From assembly GCA_900544455.1 (NCBI GenBank), contig UQVJ01000047.1, positions 1 to 13,250 on the forward strand: DNA of 13,250 nucleotides, given 5' to 3'. Shown here in pieces: positions 3,672 through 11,832 of the stretch; position 1 is the first letter of the stretch, and each line of letters begins with the position of its first letter. The stretch is from an uncultured Eggerthella sp. Its GTDB lineage: Bacteria > Actinomycetota > Coriobacteriia > Coriobacteriales > Eggerthellaceae. A program made the translations under genes and the position numbers. The notes under the pieces were generated by a model. The model was not told the DNA's origin, searched no databases, and was given only the letters and a program-made list of their open reading frames with translations.

Positions 3672-6449
3672 TCACGCCTTAAGGGTGGCATAGAGCTGGA
3701 ACAGATGGGAAACCATCGCCTCCTCGTCGCCATCGAAGTCGACCCCGTAGGCAGCCTCAACCGCCGCGTCCAGCGCTTCGTGGGCGCAACGCAGGTCCCC
3801 TGGCATCCCCTCGGGATCGTAAAGATCGGCTATCGTTTCGCCGGAATGCTCAGAACGCACATCGAGAACCGCTTGGGCAGCAGCCTCTATCTTTTTGCGA
3901 ACATCTTCGGAAACCAAGTGATCAACCGGCTCCTCCTTGTTTGAAGCCGTGGCTCCTGGCCAAGGGAAGTTGTTGTACACCACACCGCCAGAATAACGAT
4001 ATCGACTTTCAAGCCGCCCACATACCGTGCGCATCCATGCGTTATGAATCCGCGAATGCAGGACACCGAAATGGTAGAGGGTGGCATTCTGAATAAGAAA
4101 CACCAAATCGCTGCAGAAGGCTTCAGGAGAAACAAATCCGAGAGGAATGTACTGACGGCGCTCAGAGGAAACCTTTGGAACTAGGATAGACGTGCCCGTC
4201 GGCATGTTCTCAACGTGAAAACGGGTCGGAGTATCGGCGATTTTTTGCGTTTGAGAGCTCTTCGAGGAAAGGCGGAACTCGCGCACAGCCAACACCCTTT
4301 CCCAACATTTCGGCATCCTCCTAAGTTGATCGGAGGATTCATCGCCAAGCCAAAGGACATACCGTTTCTTGCCCTTGATAAACTCTTCCGACCCAAGCCA
4401 TGGATGGAAAAGCCGGGCGGCATCCGGCTCCTCGTCCAAAAAGGCCTCCATCTCAGCGGGCTTGAACAGGTAGTTCCCTCCATCGACTGGTTTATTGCCA
4501 ATGCCTATCTTCGGAACGCAGCAAAGCGGCTTCGTCCTGTTGGGTACGAAAATGTCAGGCGCATCGAAAAGATACGCGTTTATGTTGCCAGGGTGAAGCT
4601 CTATAGCTTCTTCATCCGGCCCTGGATGATGAAACAGCGCCTTCGGGACATCCTGGCATGAGAACCCCACGACGACAACGAACACATGGGCCTGCCCGAT
4701 AGCCTCATTGACCCAACGGAACGTGTCATGGGCGAAGTCAATGTGAATTCCCAGATCAAATAAGGGCTTCCAGACATTGGCCACCTGCTCTCCCTGGCAG
4801 ATGCTGTTCGTGGAAACGAACGCACAGCGCGTCGAGAAATCGGCAATGTACTCTGCTGCCTTTATGTACCAACCTGCAACGTAATCGATGTTCCCGGAGT
4901 TCTTTGCGCCGTGAAAAGCCTCAATCAAATCGGATTTCTGCTCCTTGCTCTGGTTCCTTGCCCCGAGGAAGGGCGGATTGCCGATGACGTATGTGCACCT
5001 TTCAGGTGGAAGGACCTCAGACCAATCGATGCGCAAAGCGTTGCCTTCGCAGATGTTGCTGTTCGATTTGAGGGGCAGGAAATCGAGGTCGCAGTACAGG
5101 ATTTCCTGGGTCGCTTCCATCATCTGCTCTTCCGCAATCCACAATGCGGTCTTTGCCACCGATACGGCAAAATCGTTGATCTCTATGCCGTAGAACTGGT
5201 TGATGCCCACCTTGATGGGATCGGCATCCCCATCGAAGCCGAAGCCCATCTGCTCGCCCTGAAGGTTCTCGAGGACGCGGTTCTCAAGGGCCCTCAGGCT
5301 CAAGAAGCTTTCGGTCAGGAAATTGCCCGATCCGCAGGCGGGGTCGAACACGGAAATGCCGGCAAGCTTTTCCTGGAACCTGCAAAGACGCAGGCGCCGC
5401 GTCTTCTCGACCTTCAAGCCCTCGATCTCAGCAAGTTCAGCTTTCAAGTCGTCCAGGAATAAGGGGTCTATCACCTTGTGGATGTTCTCTATCGAGGTGT
5501 AATGCATACCTCCCCGATGGCGTGTTTCAGGGTTCAAGGTCGATTCGAAGACAGCGCCGAATATGGTCGGCGATATGTCTTTCCAGTCAAAGGCAATCGA
5601 GGCGTTTAATATCAAGTCCACCCTCATCTGCTCCGTGAACTGGGGCACGATGATCCCCTCATCGGCGAAGAGCCCTCCGTTAACGTAAGGGAAAGCAGCA
5701 AGGTCGTCACTAATATATGGATCTCGCCCGTCCTCCGGCGTATCCAGCACATCGAACAGGTCGATCAGCGCGCTGCGCATCCTCTCTGCCGAGAACCGCT
5801 GAAGGTACTTGCCGAACGCCTGGTGGGACTGAAGCAGCCCAGCATCCTCCGCGTAAAGCAGGAAAACGAGACGGACTATAAGTATGTTGAGGCTGCGCTG
5901 CTCGCGGGAATCGCTTTCCAGGTTCTTGTACTGGCCCTCGAACGCTCGATAAAGATCGCCTACTATATTGCCAGCCTGGATAGAGAGCTCCCTTTCCTTA
6001 ACCAAGCGACTGTTCGACTCGTCCAAGAAGAAGCTGAACAGGTGGGCCTGGTCCGGAAGCTCGGACAATCCCACGGATACGTACTCTTCGCAATCCTCTC
6101 GGTCCAGGTCGTAGATCCGGAACTCGTCGAAGTTGCAGGTTATGATCCAGCGCGGCCTGATGGAGTACGGGAGGTTGTCGGCATACCACTTCGCCTGCTG
6201 GAAGGGTGTCTCGGGGCCAGCCTTCTTACTGCGAACAGTAGCCTCGTCGAGGGAGATGCCGCGGCCCTTCTGCTCTATGAGGATTCCCATATCCTCATAG
6301 AAGACATCTATCTTTCGTCCTTTGACTTTACGCTCGAACTCGAGGATCCGGGTTGCATTGGGGATGCCAAGGACCTGCTCGACGAACTCTATCCAAAAGG
6401 AGCGAGAGTGTTCTTCCTCGACGCAGGGCAGCTCCTCCCAGCGCGCCAC
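3672..6449 (-). CDS. MmeI-like Type IIL restriction-modification enzyme
   Basis: A single 925-residue chain carries nuclease, methyltransferase and target recognition, close in size to MmeI (919). Near the N terminus D48...E59-Q-K61 forms a PD-(D/E)xK nuclease motif. A helical connector follows (about 140-360). The gamma-class N6-adenine methyltransferase has motif I DPACGSGNF (369-377, SAM binding) and catalytic motif IV NPPF (491-494). The C-terminal part, ending around SRYRYSGGVVYNNFPWP (about 808-824), fits the target recognition domain. Such enzymes methylate one strand for self-protection and cut at a fixed distance, so no separate methylase is needed. The frame begins at GTG 6447-6449 behind AAGGA. 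Upstream, ATG 6488-6490 with a better GAGGG site is out of frame by one base although in-frame codons before the GTG still look coding (see findings). GC looks lower than in neighbouring mobile genes. The recognition sequence cannot be read by eye. Confidence 0.85.
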   Translation of the reverse strand: MARWEELPCVEEEHSRSFWIEFVEQVLGIPNATRILEFERKVKGRKIDVFYEDMGILIEQKGRGISLDEATVRSKKAGPETPFQQAKWYADNLPYSIRPRWIITCNFDEFRIYDLDREDCEEYVSVGLSELPDQAHLFSFFLDESNSRLVKERELSIQAGNIVGDLYRAFEGQYKNLESDSREQRSLNILIVRLVFLLYAEDAGLLQSHQAFGKYLQRFSAERMRSALIDLFDVLDTPEDGRDPYISDDLAAFPYVNGGLFADEGIIVPQFTEQMRVDLILNASIAFDWKDISPTIFGAVFESTLNPETRHRGGMHYTSIENIHKVIDPLFLDDLKAELAEIEGLKVEKTRRLRLCRFQEKLAGISVFDPACGSGNFLTESFLSLRALENRVLENLQGEQMGFGFDGDADPIKVGINQFYGIEINDFAVSVAKTALWIAEEQMMEATQEILYCDLDFLPLKSNSNICEGNALRIDWSEVLPPERCTYVIGNPPFLGARNQSKEQKSDLIEAFHGAKNSGNIDYVAGWYIKAAEYIADFSTRCAFVSTNSICQGEQVANVWKPLFDLGIHIDFAHDTFRWVNEAIGQAHVFVVVVGFSCQDVPKALFHHPGPDEEAIELHPGNINAYLFDAPDIFVPNRTKPLCCVPKIGIGNKPVDGGNYLFKPAEMEAFLDEEPDAARLFHPWLGSEEFIKGKKRYVLWLGDESSDQLRRMPKCWERVLAVREFRLSSKSSQTQKIADTPTRFHVENMPTGTSILVPKVSSERRQYIPLGFVSPEAFCSDLVFLIQNATLYHFGVLHSRIHNAWMRTVCGRLESRYRYSGGVVYNNFPWPGATASNKEEPVDHLVSEDVRKKIEAAAQAVLDVRSEHSGETIADLYDPEGMPGDLRCAHEALDAAVEAAYGVDFDGDEEAMVSHLFQLYATLKA

Positions 6450-6607
6450 AAAGTCCTTGATTGCGCGGTTGCTTGCAACGGTTGGGTCATGTCTTCCCTC
6501 TTTACTGGCTCTCTTCGTTGTGGAGGAACCGTGGAATCGGCAAAAATTTCAGGTACGATTCTACATTTTTTTCGACACTTTGAGGGTTTGCACGGGTATT
6601 CAGCAAT
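6450..6607. other. Upstream region of the R-M gene
   Basis: This gap between the R-M start and the tRNA terminator has the probable original ATG (6488-6490) with its GAGGG ribosome binding site. It also has an AT-rich patch with a TAGAAT-like -10 on the minus strand (6558-6563). No good -35 could be placed, so the promoter is tentative. Confidence 0.3.
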
Positions 6608-6641
6608 AAAAAAGCAGGTCAGAAATAAGCTTCTGACCTGC
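6608..6641 (-). terminator. Rho-independent terminator of the tRNA-Thr gene
   Basis: A perfect 11-bp stem GCAGGTCAGAA (6614-6624) / TTCTGACCTGC (6631-6641) with a six-base loop is followed on the minus strand by six Ts (6608-6613). It lies 11 bases after the tRNA 3' end. As it lies between the tRNA and the R-M gene it insulates that gene from tRNA transcription. Confidence 0.9.
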
Positions 6642-6651
6642 GATTATTCGA

Positions 6652-6727
<76 letters not shown>

Positions 6728-6757
6728 ACTCCCGACGCTAAAAACAAGCGCCATAGA

Positions 6758-6786
6758 AGTATACGCAACGATCATTTTTTCCGCAA
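6758..6786 (-). promoter_or_regulatory. Sigma-70-type promoter of tRNA-Thr
   Basis: On the minus strand TTGCGG (6781-6786) and TATACT (6758-6763) are separated by exactly 17 bases and stand about 30 bases before the tRNA 5' end. Spacing, sequence and position all fit. Confidence 0.8.
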
Positions 6787-7006
6787 GAGTTAAAATGCCC
6801 ACTCCCGCAGATTAGCCACCCGCTTACGCTCTTACCGCGGTTTTTGCAACAACGTTCCTCCCGTTTGTGCCTTATTTCTGGTTAGATAGACTAGACGAAA
6901 TAAGACCCTGATATTTGGCGCATACTGTCTCGCGCCGAATGGAACAAGAGCGCGCATCCCTTTCGGGTTTGCCGCAAACGCAAAGCCATAGCCGAAAGGA
7001 GGCGCG

Positions 7007-8254
7007 ATGATCACCACCACATGTGACGAAACCTCGAATCGTCCCTTGGTTGTCATCACGTACGCCTCTGTTGGTTCAGGCCATCGCAGCGCCGCGCAGG
7101 CAACCGCCCAAGCCCTTGAAGATCTGTGCGGCAAGCACCCTGCCCTGCCGGAAAACACCGAAATCGCTGTTCTGGACATCCTCGACTACGGCTATATAAA
7201 ATTCGACGGCGACAAAACCGCCAACGTAACCGTCTCATTCAACTGGCTCTACGACATCACCTGGCATCGCACTTTTACCGGGCGCCTGTTGTGGGGCGGC
7301 GGTTCAGCATGGTCGCCGTTCATGTTTGCCCCATTCACCAAAATCATTCAGAAGCGCAAGCCTATCGCCATCTTGGCTACGCATATCGTTGCGGCCAACG
7401 CATCGGTTGCCGCAAAAATGGTTACCGGGCAAACCTTTCCCGTAACGTGCATCCCCACCGATTACGGCGCCGAGGGCCTGTGGCCGCACCTTGACTGCGA
7501 CCTGTTCTGCGCCGCAGACGAAACCATGGTGAAGGAACTTATACCGCGAAAGGTTCCCGAAAGCCACATCAAGGTCACAGGCATTCCCGTACGAAAAGGC
7601 TTTACCGACCCCATCGATCGCGCTGAAGTGCTGAAGCAGTTCGGCCTTCCGCAAAATAAGATGATCGTCATGGTTATGGCTGGCGCTCGCCATTCACAGC
7701 CCTATATCCCATTCCGCGAAATCGTGAACAAGGTTGTGCCGCTTCTTTCCGAATTCCCCAACATGCACTTCGCTTTCCTAGCCGGCGCCGACGAAGAGTA
7801 CGCCAATGGGCTGAAAGGGTTCTTTGCGGAACGGGGAATCACGAACGTTTCCGTGTACAACTACATCGAGCGCATTCCGCAGCTGATGGAAGCAAGCGAC
7901 ATGATCGTGGCAAAGTCGGGCGGCCTGGCAACCACCGAGTGCCTGTGCGCGCGTTTGCCCTTGGTTTTGGTGGGTAAGTCGTACGGCCAGGAACGCGCCA
8001 ACACCTTCACGGTCACCAAAGCCGGCGCCGCCGTTACCGCTGAAACCGCAGAAGAGCTGGTTGAGCGCTTGCAGCAAATCCACGATAATCCGGCACAGCT
8101 TCAAACCATGCTGAGCGGAGGCGAATCGCTGCGCCGCCCGAATGCCGCGCACGATGCCGCCGTGGCTACGCTCGATTTGGTGGGAACACTTGACACACCC
8201 AAGAAACACCTGCTGAAATTCTATTGGGGCAACAAGCCCTATCGCGTGCGTTAG
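7007..8254 (+). CDS. MGDG synthase / UgtP-like diacylglycerol glycosyltransferase
   Basis: The 415-residue protein belongs to the GT28-type glycolipid synthases (plant MGDG synthase, Bacillus UgtP), which move a sugar from a UDP-sugar onto diacylglycerol at the inner face of the membrane. The N-terminal half has VGSGHRSAA (GSGH at 23-26), typical of the acceptor-binding MGDG-synthase domain. The C-terminal half has the nucleotide-sugar site with KSGGLATTE (303-311), where the family commonly has KPGGLTxxE, and a following YGQE (326-329). No signal peptide or membrane helix is evident, as expected of a peripheral membrane enzyme. ATG 7007 follows AAAGGAGG by four bases. It is monocistronic between the tRNA promoter and the convergent HMA gene. 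The exact sugar and the number of sugars added cannot be told from sequence. It probably makes membrane glycolipid or a lipoteichoic-acid-type anchor. Confidence 0.8.
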   Translation: MITTTCDETSNRPLVVITYASVGSGHRSAAQATAQALEDLCGKHPALPENTEIAVLDILDYGYIKFDGDKTANVTVSFNWLYDITWHRTFTGRLLWGGGSAWSPFMFAPFTKIIQKRKPIAILATHIVAANASVAAKMVTGQTFPVTCIPTDYGAEGLWPHLDCDLFCAADETMVKELIPRKVPESHIKVTGIPVRKGFTDPIDRAEVLKQFGLPQNKMIVMVMAGARHSQPYIPFREIVNKVVPLLSEFPNMHFAFLAGADEEYANGLKGFFAERGITNVSVYNYIERIPQLMEASDMIVAKSGGLATTECLCARLPLVLVGKSYGQERANTFTVTKAGAAVTAETAEELVERLQQIHDNPAQLQTMLSGGESLRRPNAAHDAAVATLDLVGTLDTPKKHLLKFYWGNKPYRVR

Positions 8255-8345
8255 GGCCATTCCAGAATCCGGCACCGCGGCGATGCCTTATGCGAGCTTT
8301 GCCGCGTTCGCTAGCAGCCGCTCCGTCGCCAAGACGCCACTGCAG

Positions 8346-8365
8346 CGGCGGCAACAACGCCGCCG
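8346..8365. other. GC-rich hairpin between convergent genes
   Basis: A 7-bp stem CGGCGGC (8346-8352) / GCCGCCG (8359-8365) with loop AACAAC lies between the ends of the convergent glycosyltransferase and HMA genes. It could slow transcription from either side, but neither strand has a T-run, so it is not called a terminator. Confidence 0.4.
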
Positions 8366-8377
8366 TATGCATTGCGG

Positions 8378-8638
8378 CTATTTTCCAAACAAGCCGCCGA
8401 ACAGTCCCTTCTTCTGAACTTCTTCAGAGGTCACCTGTTGCACCTCATAGCCGGTTGCTCCGATCACGCGGCGCAGCTCGCCTTCATCAAGGGGAGCCTC
8501 CGATTCGATCACCGTACGCCCCTTACCATGCGAAGAAGACACCTTCTTCACCTTGAAATTGTTGCGCACAGCATCGTTGACGTGCGATTCGCACATGCCG
8601 CACATCATGCCGTCGATATCAACTACGGTTCTGATCAT
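8378..8638 (-). CDS. Heavy-metal-associated (HMA) domain protein, CopZ-like
   Basis: This 86-residue protein is a single HMA (ferredoxin-like) domain with the metal-binding motif GMMCGMC at residues 10-16. Cys13 and Cys16 are the expected soft-metal ligands, most likely for copper(I). The order of secondary structure (strand TVVDIDG, metal loop, helix CESHVNDAVR, strands around VKKVSSS and RTVIESE, helix LDEGELRRVIGATGY) is that of CopZ/Atx1-type chaperones. A Gly/Phe-rich tail (KKGLFGGLFGK) follows the domain. ATG 8636-8638 has AAAGG six bases upstream. No copper ATPase or regulator is adjacent in the window, so its partner must be elsewhere. Close look-alikes with MMCGMC are common in anaerobic gut bacteria. 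A role in buffering or delivering metal is inferred. Confidence 0.85.
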   Translation of the reverse strand: MIRTVVDIDGMMCGMCESHVNDAVRNNFKVKKVSSSHGKGRTVIESEAPLDEGELRRVIGATGYEVQQVTSEEVQKKGLFGGLFGK

Positions 8639-8691
8639 CTTGGACCTTTCCCTGAAAGTTTGCCTTATCTAACAAGCACAGGGTACACCCA

Positions 8692-8728
8692 GATTGTTCC
8701 GCGGCGCCAACAATTACCGTGAACAATC
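8692..8728. repeat. Inverted repeat upstream of the HMA gene
   Basis: GATTGTTC (8692-8699) and GAACAATC (8721-8728) are perfect 8-bp arms, flanked by CCC and GGG that extend the pairing with one bulged base. It lies 54-90 bases before the HMA start, where a promoter or operator would be expected. No known metal-regulator box is recognised in it. Confidence 0.4.
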
Positions 8729-8847
8729 ATGGGAGCAAACTTCAGGCAGCCAACCCAACATACATTCTCGCCTCAACGCAGATGGTGTGACGGGTGCGCA
8801 ACGCCAAAGGGACAAAAGGCCAGAATTTCACCTGGATGAAACGGAGG

Positions 8848-10659
8848 CTACTCCGCTTCCCGCTTGCCCGCGAACTGCATGCGGTAATAGCGATCGTAGA
8901 TGCCGCCTTGAGCCCGCAGCTCTTCATGGGTGCCCACCTCGACCACGCACCCTTCGTCCACCACGGCAATGAAATCGGCGTTGCGAATGGTGGAAAGGCG
9001 ATGCGCGATTACCAAGGTGGTGCGGTTTTCGCTCAAACGCTCAAGCGATGCCTGGACGCGCTCTTCGCTTTCGTTGTCCAGCGCACTGGTTGCTTCATCC
9101 AGCACCAGAATATGAGGGTCACGCAAGAAAACGCGCGCGATGGCAATACGCTGCTTCTGGCCACCTGAAAGACGGGTGCCCCGTTCGCCCACGAACGTGT
9201 CGTAGCCATCTTCCAAGCCAACGATGAACTCGTGGATATTCGCCTGACGCGCAGCCCACTCAACCCGTTCCTGGGAAGCGGACGGATCGCCGTACAAAAT
9301 GTTCTGGCGAATAGTGCCCTCGAACAAATACACATCCTGCTGCACGATGCCCACCTGTGCGCGAAGCGACTCTAACGTAGCATCACGCACATCAACGCCA
9401 TCGATTTTCACCGAACCGGAATTCACATCGTAAAAACGCGGCAGCAACGAACAGGTGGTTGTTTTCCCGCCGCCCGAAGGGCCGACCAACGCCACCGTAG
9501 CCCCCGCGGGCACCTCAAGATCCAAGCCGCGCAGCACTTCCTTGCCATCAACATACGAGAAGCGAACGTCAGAATAACTGATGCTCGGAGCAGCACTCTC
9601 GTTGACCACTGCCGCAAGATCGATGGCATCGGGCTTGTTTTCCACCCCTGGGCGCTCGGCCAACGTTTCAACGAAACGGCGAAAGCCCGCATATCCCTTC
9701 TGGAACGTTTCAGTGAAGTTGATGAGCAGCTCGACAGGAGCGATGAAAATGCCAATGTACAGCGCGTACATAACCATATCGGCAGGATCAAGGATGCCCT
9801 GCGCAACAAACAGGCCGCCGCCCACAATAGTTGCCGTGTACAACGCGCCCGTGAAGAAGCTCGATGCCATTTGGAATTGGCCCATGAAGCGATACGAAAG
9901 CTCCTTCGTTTCGATGAATTCTTCATTGGCATGGCCGAACTTGTCGATCTCGATATGCTCGTTGCCAAAACCCTTCACCACGCGAATGCCGCCAAGCGAA
10001 TCCTGCAAACGCGCGTTCAAACCCGCCATGCGCACGCGATTCTGACGGAAGATTATGCGCTTGCGGTAATTCTGGACAAACGCGTACGTGGCCATGATTG
10101 CCGTTACTGCCAGCATCACCAGCGTAAGCGGAACATTGATGAACATCAGCAGCGTGAATGAGCCAACGATTTTCAAAGTTGCGATAAAGAGGTTCTCGGG
10201 ACCATGGTGGGCCACCTCTGAAATATCGAACAGGTCGGTAACCAGCTTCGACATCATTTCGCCCGTGTTGTTGCGGTCGTAATACGAAAAGCTTAGGCGC
10301 TGATACTGCCGGAACAAATCCATGCGCATCCGCGCCTCCATGCGCGCACCCATGATGTGGCCCCAGCAGGAAATGAAGTATTGGCACAGGCTTCGCACCA
10401 CATACATTGTCACCAGCCCGGCAGCCACCCACGGCAGCACGCCCATGATGGCATCACGCGCATTGACGAAGAAATCGCGCACAAAGAAGTTGAGGATCTG
10501 GGGAAATGCCAAATCGATGGCGGCGAGCAACGTTGCGCATACCAAGTCAGCAACGAACAGGAATGTGAATGGTTTGTAGTAGCTAACGAATTTTCGCGCC
10601 ACTTCCTTAAAAGGGACCTCCTGCTTTTCCAGTTCGCTCAAAATATGCTTCCTTTCCAT
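8848..10659 (-). CDS. ABC exporter half-transporter (MsbA/BmrA-like, TMD-NBD fusion)
   Basis: This is a type IV ABC exporter half-unit with a membrane domain followed by an ATPase domain. Six hydrophobic segments run from about residue 30 to 310 (counted from ATG 10659), starting with FTFLFVADLVCATLL. The ATPase has Walker A GPSGGGKTT (393-401), signature LSGGQ (497-501), Walker B HILVLDE (516-522) and the switch histidine in IAHRLST (H553). All catalytic residues are present. It must dimerise, with itself because no second half-unit is adjacent. Substrates of such pumps (lipids, drugs, peptides) cannot be predicted. The start is uncertain: ATG 10659 lacks a good ribosome site, TTG 10639-10641 has AAAGGAAG at good distance, and GTG 10704 would extend it. 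The gene reads leftward, divergent from the amino-acid importer. Confidence 0.85.
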   Translation of the reverse strand: MERKHILSELEKQEVPFKEVARKFVSYYKPFTFLFVADLVCATLLAAIDLAFPQILNFFVRDFFVNARDAIMGVLPWVAAGLVTMYVVRSLCQYFISCWGHIMGARMEARMRMDLFRQYQRLSFSYYDRNNTGEMMSKLVTDLFDISEVAHHGPENLFIATLKIVGSFTLLMFINVPLTLVMLAVTAIMATYAFVQNYRKRIIFRQNRVRMAGLNARLQDSLGGIRVVKGFGNEHIEIDKFGHANEEFIETKELSYRFMGQFQMASSFFTGALYTATIVGGGLFVAQGILDPADMVMYALYIGIFIAPVELLINFTETFQKGYAGFRRFVETLAERPGVENKPDAIDLAAVVNESAAPSISYSDVRFSYVDGKEVLRGLDLEVPAGATVALVGPSGGGKTTTCSLLPRFYDVNSGSVKIDGVDVRDATLESLRAQVGIVQQDVYLFEGTIRQNILYGDPSASQERVEWAARQANIHEFIVGLEDGYDTFVGERGTRLSGGQKQRIAIARVFLRDPHILVLDEATSALDNESEERVQASLERLSENRTTLVIAHRLSTIRNADFIAVVDEGCVVEVGTHEELRAQGGIYDRYYRMQFAGKREAE

Positions 10660-10714
10660 TCCGGGCAATGGGTTCTCATAATCGCGGCAAGCTTTAAGCC
10701 CCACCGCCCCCCAA

Positions 10715-10868
10715 CGCAGGCGCCGATTGCCACCGGGTCACCCGCAACCGCCAGCTAACGGCGAGCCCCACGCAGGCGCCAGCTAACGGCAAGCCCCCAA
10801 CGCAGGCGCCGAGTTCGGATCGTCCATGTGGCACAGGTAGCGTGGAACCCACTCCCCATGCAGGCGCC
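10715..10868. repeat. Cluster of short direct repeats around GGCGCC palindromes
   Basis: CGCAGGCGCC occurs at 10715, 10771 and 10801, and as TGCAGGCGCC at 10859. Between them GCCAGCTAACGGC occurs at 10750-10762 and again at 10778-10790, so 10750-10807 is a tandem duplication of a unit of 28-30 bases. The outer copies share the longer context CAGGCGCCGATTGCCA. The cluster lies directly upstream of the exporter gene in a gene-free stretch (about 10660-11091). Further right a hairpin GCGAAATC/GATTTCGC lies at 10899-10925. I know of no named repeat family that matches. Confidence 0.7.
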
Positions 10869-11091
10869 GATTGCCAGCAACAAACCCTGCACCAGAAGGC
10901 GAAATCACGCGGACCGCGATTTCGCGCCGCGCTTTTACCACCGAAGTCTAACACCCCGTCGAAACGCAAACCGCCATACTTCGCCGAATACGAGATTCGC
11001 GCACGCCGAGTACCACAATGGTCGCTTAAACCAGTAATATGTAAAGCTGTTGGCTTTTTGCCAAGGCATGCTGTCTTGCCCTCGAAAATGC

Positions 11092-11119
11092 TTGACTTGC
11101 ATTGCCATCGTTCTACAAT
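11092..11119 (+). promoter_or_regulatory. Sigma-70-type promoter of the amino-acid importer operon
   Basis: TTGACT (11092-11097) and TACAAT (11114-11119) are separated by 16 bases, each one base from consensus. Transcription would start near 11126, about 47 bases before the first start codon. It is the best promoter in the window. Confidence 0.8.
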
Positions 11120-11129
11120 CCCCCTTAAT

Positions 11130-11146
11130 CCTATCAAACTGATAGG
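11130..11146 (+). promoter_or_regulatory. Palindromic operator-like site at the transcription start
   Basis: CCTATCA-AAC-TGATAGG is a perfect 7-bp-arm palindrome a few bases after the predicted transcription start. Its place suggests a repressor site. As RNA it would be a short hairpin followed by TTTT, so weak attenuation is an alternative. The regulator is not known and no regulator gene is adjacent. Confidence 0.5.
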
Positions 11147-11172
11147 TTTTGCAATGTAGAAAGGACCCCGCG

Positions 11173-11832
11173 TTGAACTTCGACGCCATGGCGCAATACC
11201 TTCCTCTGTATGAGGATGCGGCGTGGCTGACGTTGAGCATTGGATGGATCGGCATCGCCGGATCCGTCATCATCGGCCTCGTTGTGGCCATGATCGTGCA
11301 TTTCCGCATCCCTGTGCTTCGCCAGCTTTGCCGCGTATACATCGAGCTGTTCCGCAATACGCCATTGCTTATTCAGCTGTTCTTCTTCTATTTCGGCCTG
11401 CCTCGCATGGGCTTTTCCATCACGCCGGAAGTGTGCGGCATGGTTGGCCTCGCATTGCACGGTGGCGCCTATATGGCTGAATCGTTTCGCGCCGGCTTGG
11501 AGAACGTTGAGCCCATCCAGCGCGAAAGTGCCATCAGCCTGGGCCTTTCGAGGCTGCAGTCCATGCGCTACGTGGTGCTTCCACAGGCAGTTTCGCTAAG
11601 CTTCCCCTCGTTTGTCGCCAACGTGATCTTCCTGCTGAAGGAAACCAGCGTGTTTTCCGCAATCAGCCTGATGGACCTCATGTTCGTCACGAAAGACCTG
11701 ATGGGCCTTTACTACAAAACCACCGAATGCCTGGTAATGCTCGTAGCGTTCTACCTCATTATCCTGGTGCCGGTTTCCGTTGCCGGTACGTACATCGAAA
11801 GGAGGTTGCGCCATGGAAGCTTTGGGGCTTGA
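11173..11832 (+). CDS. Polar amino-acid ABC importer permease 1 (HisM/GlnP-like)
   Basis: The 219-residue protein is an inner-membrane permease of the polar amino-acid (PAAT/HAAT) uptake family. Hydrophobic segments include LTLSIGWIGIAGSVIIGLV near the N terminus, LLIQLFFFYFGL, and a C-terminal one ending in VSVAGTYIERRL. The cytoplasmic EAA loop that docks the ATPase is clear (ESAISLGLSRLQSMRYVVLP, with the family's conserved glycine), and the ELFRNTPLLIQ segment is typical of the family. A TTG start at 11173 is chosen because GAAAGGA stands seven bases before it; the upstream TTG at 11149 has no ribosome site. It overlaps the second permease by 20 bases. Two different permeases form the heterodimeric channel. 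Glutamine, glutamate, cystine, arginine and others are all possible substrates; sequence alone does not decide. Confidence 0.88.
   Translation: MNFDAMAQYLPLYEDAAWLTLSIGWIGIAGSVIIGLVVAMIVHFRIPVLRQLCRVYIELFRNTPLLIQLFFFYFGLPRMGFSITPEVCGMVGLALHGGAYMAESFRAGLENVEPIQRESAISLGLSRLQSMRYVVLPQAVSLSFPSFVANVIFLLKETSVFSAISLMDLMFVTKDLMGLYYKTTECLVMLVAFYLIILVPVSVAGTYIERRLRHGSFGA

Noticed and set aside
10715..10868. CRISPR array
   Set aside because: Repeats are short, unevenly spaced (56, 30 and 58 bases), degenerate, and there are no cas genes.
10694..11137. Minus-strand open frame (147 residues) in the intergenic region
   Set aside because: Its translation has internal repetition that simply follows the DNA repeats at 10715-10868, it lacks a ribosome binding site, and it spans the importer promoter.
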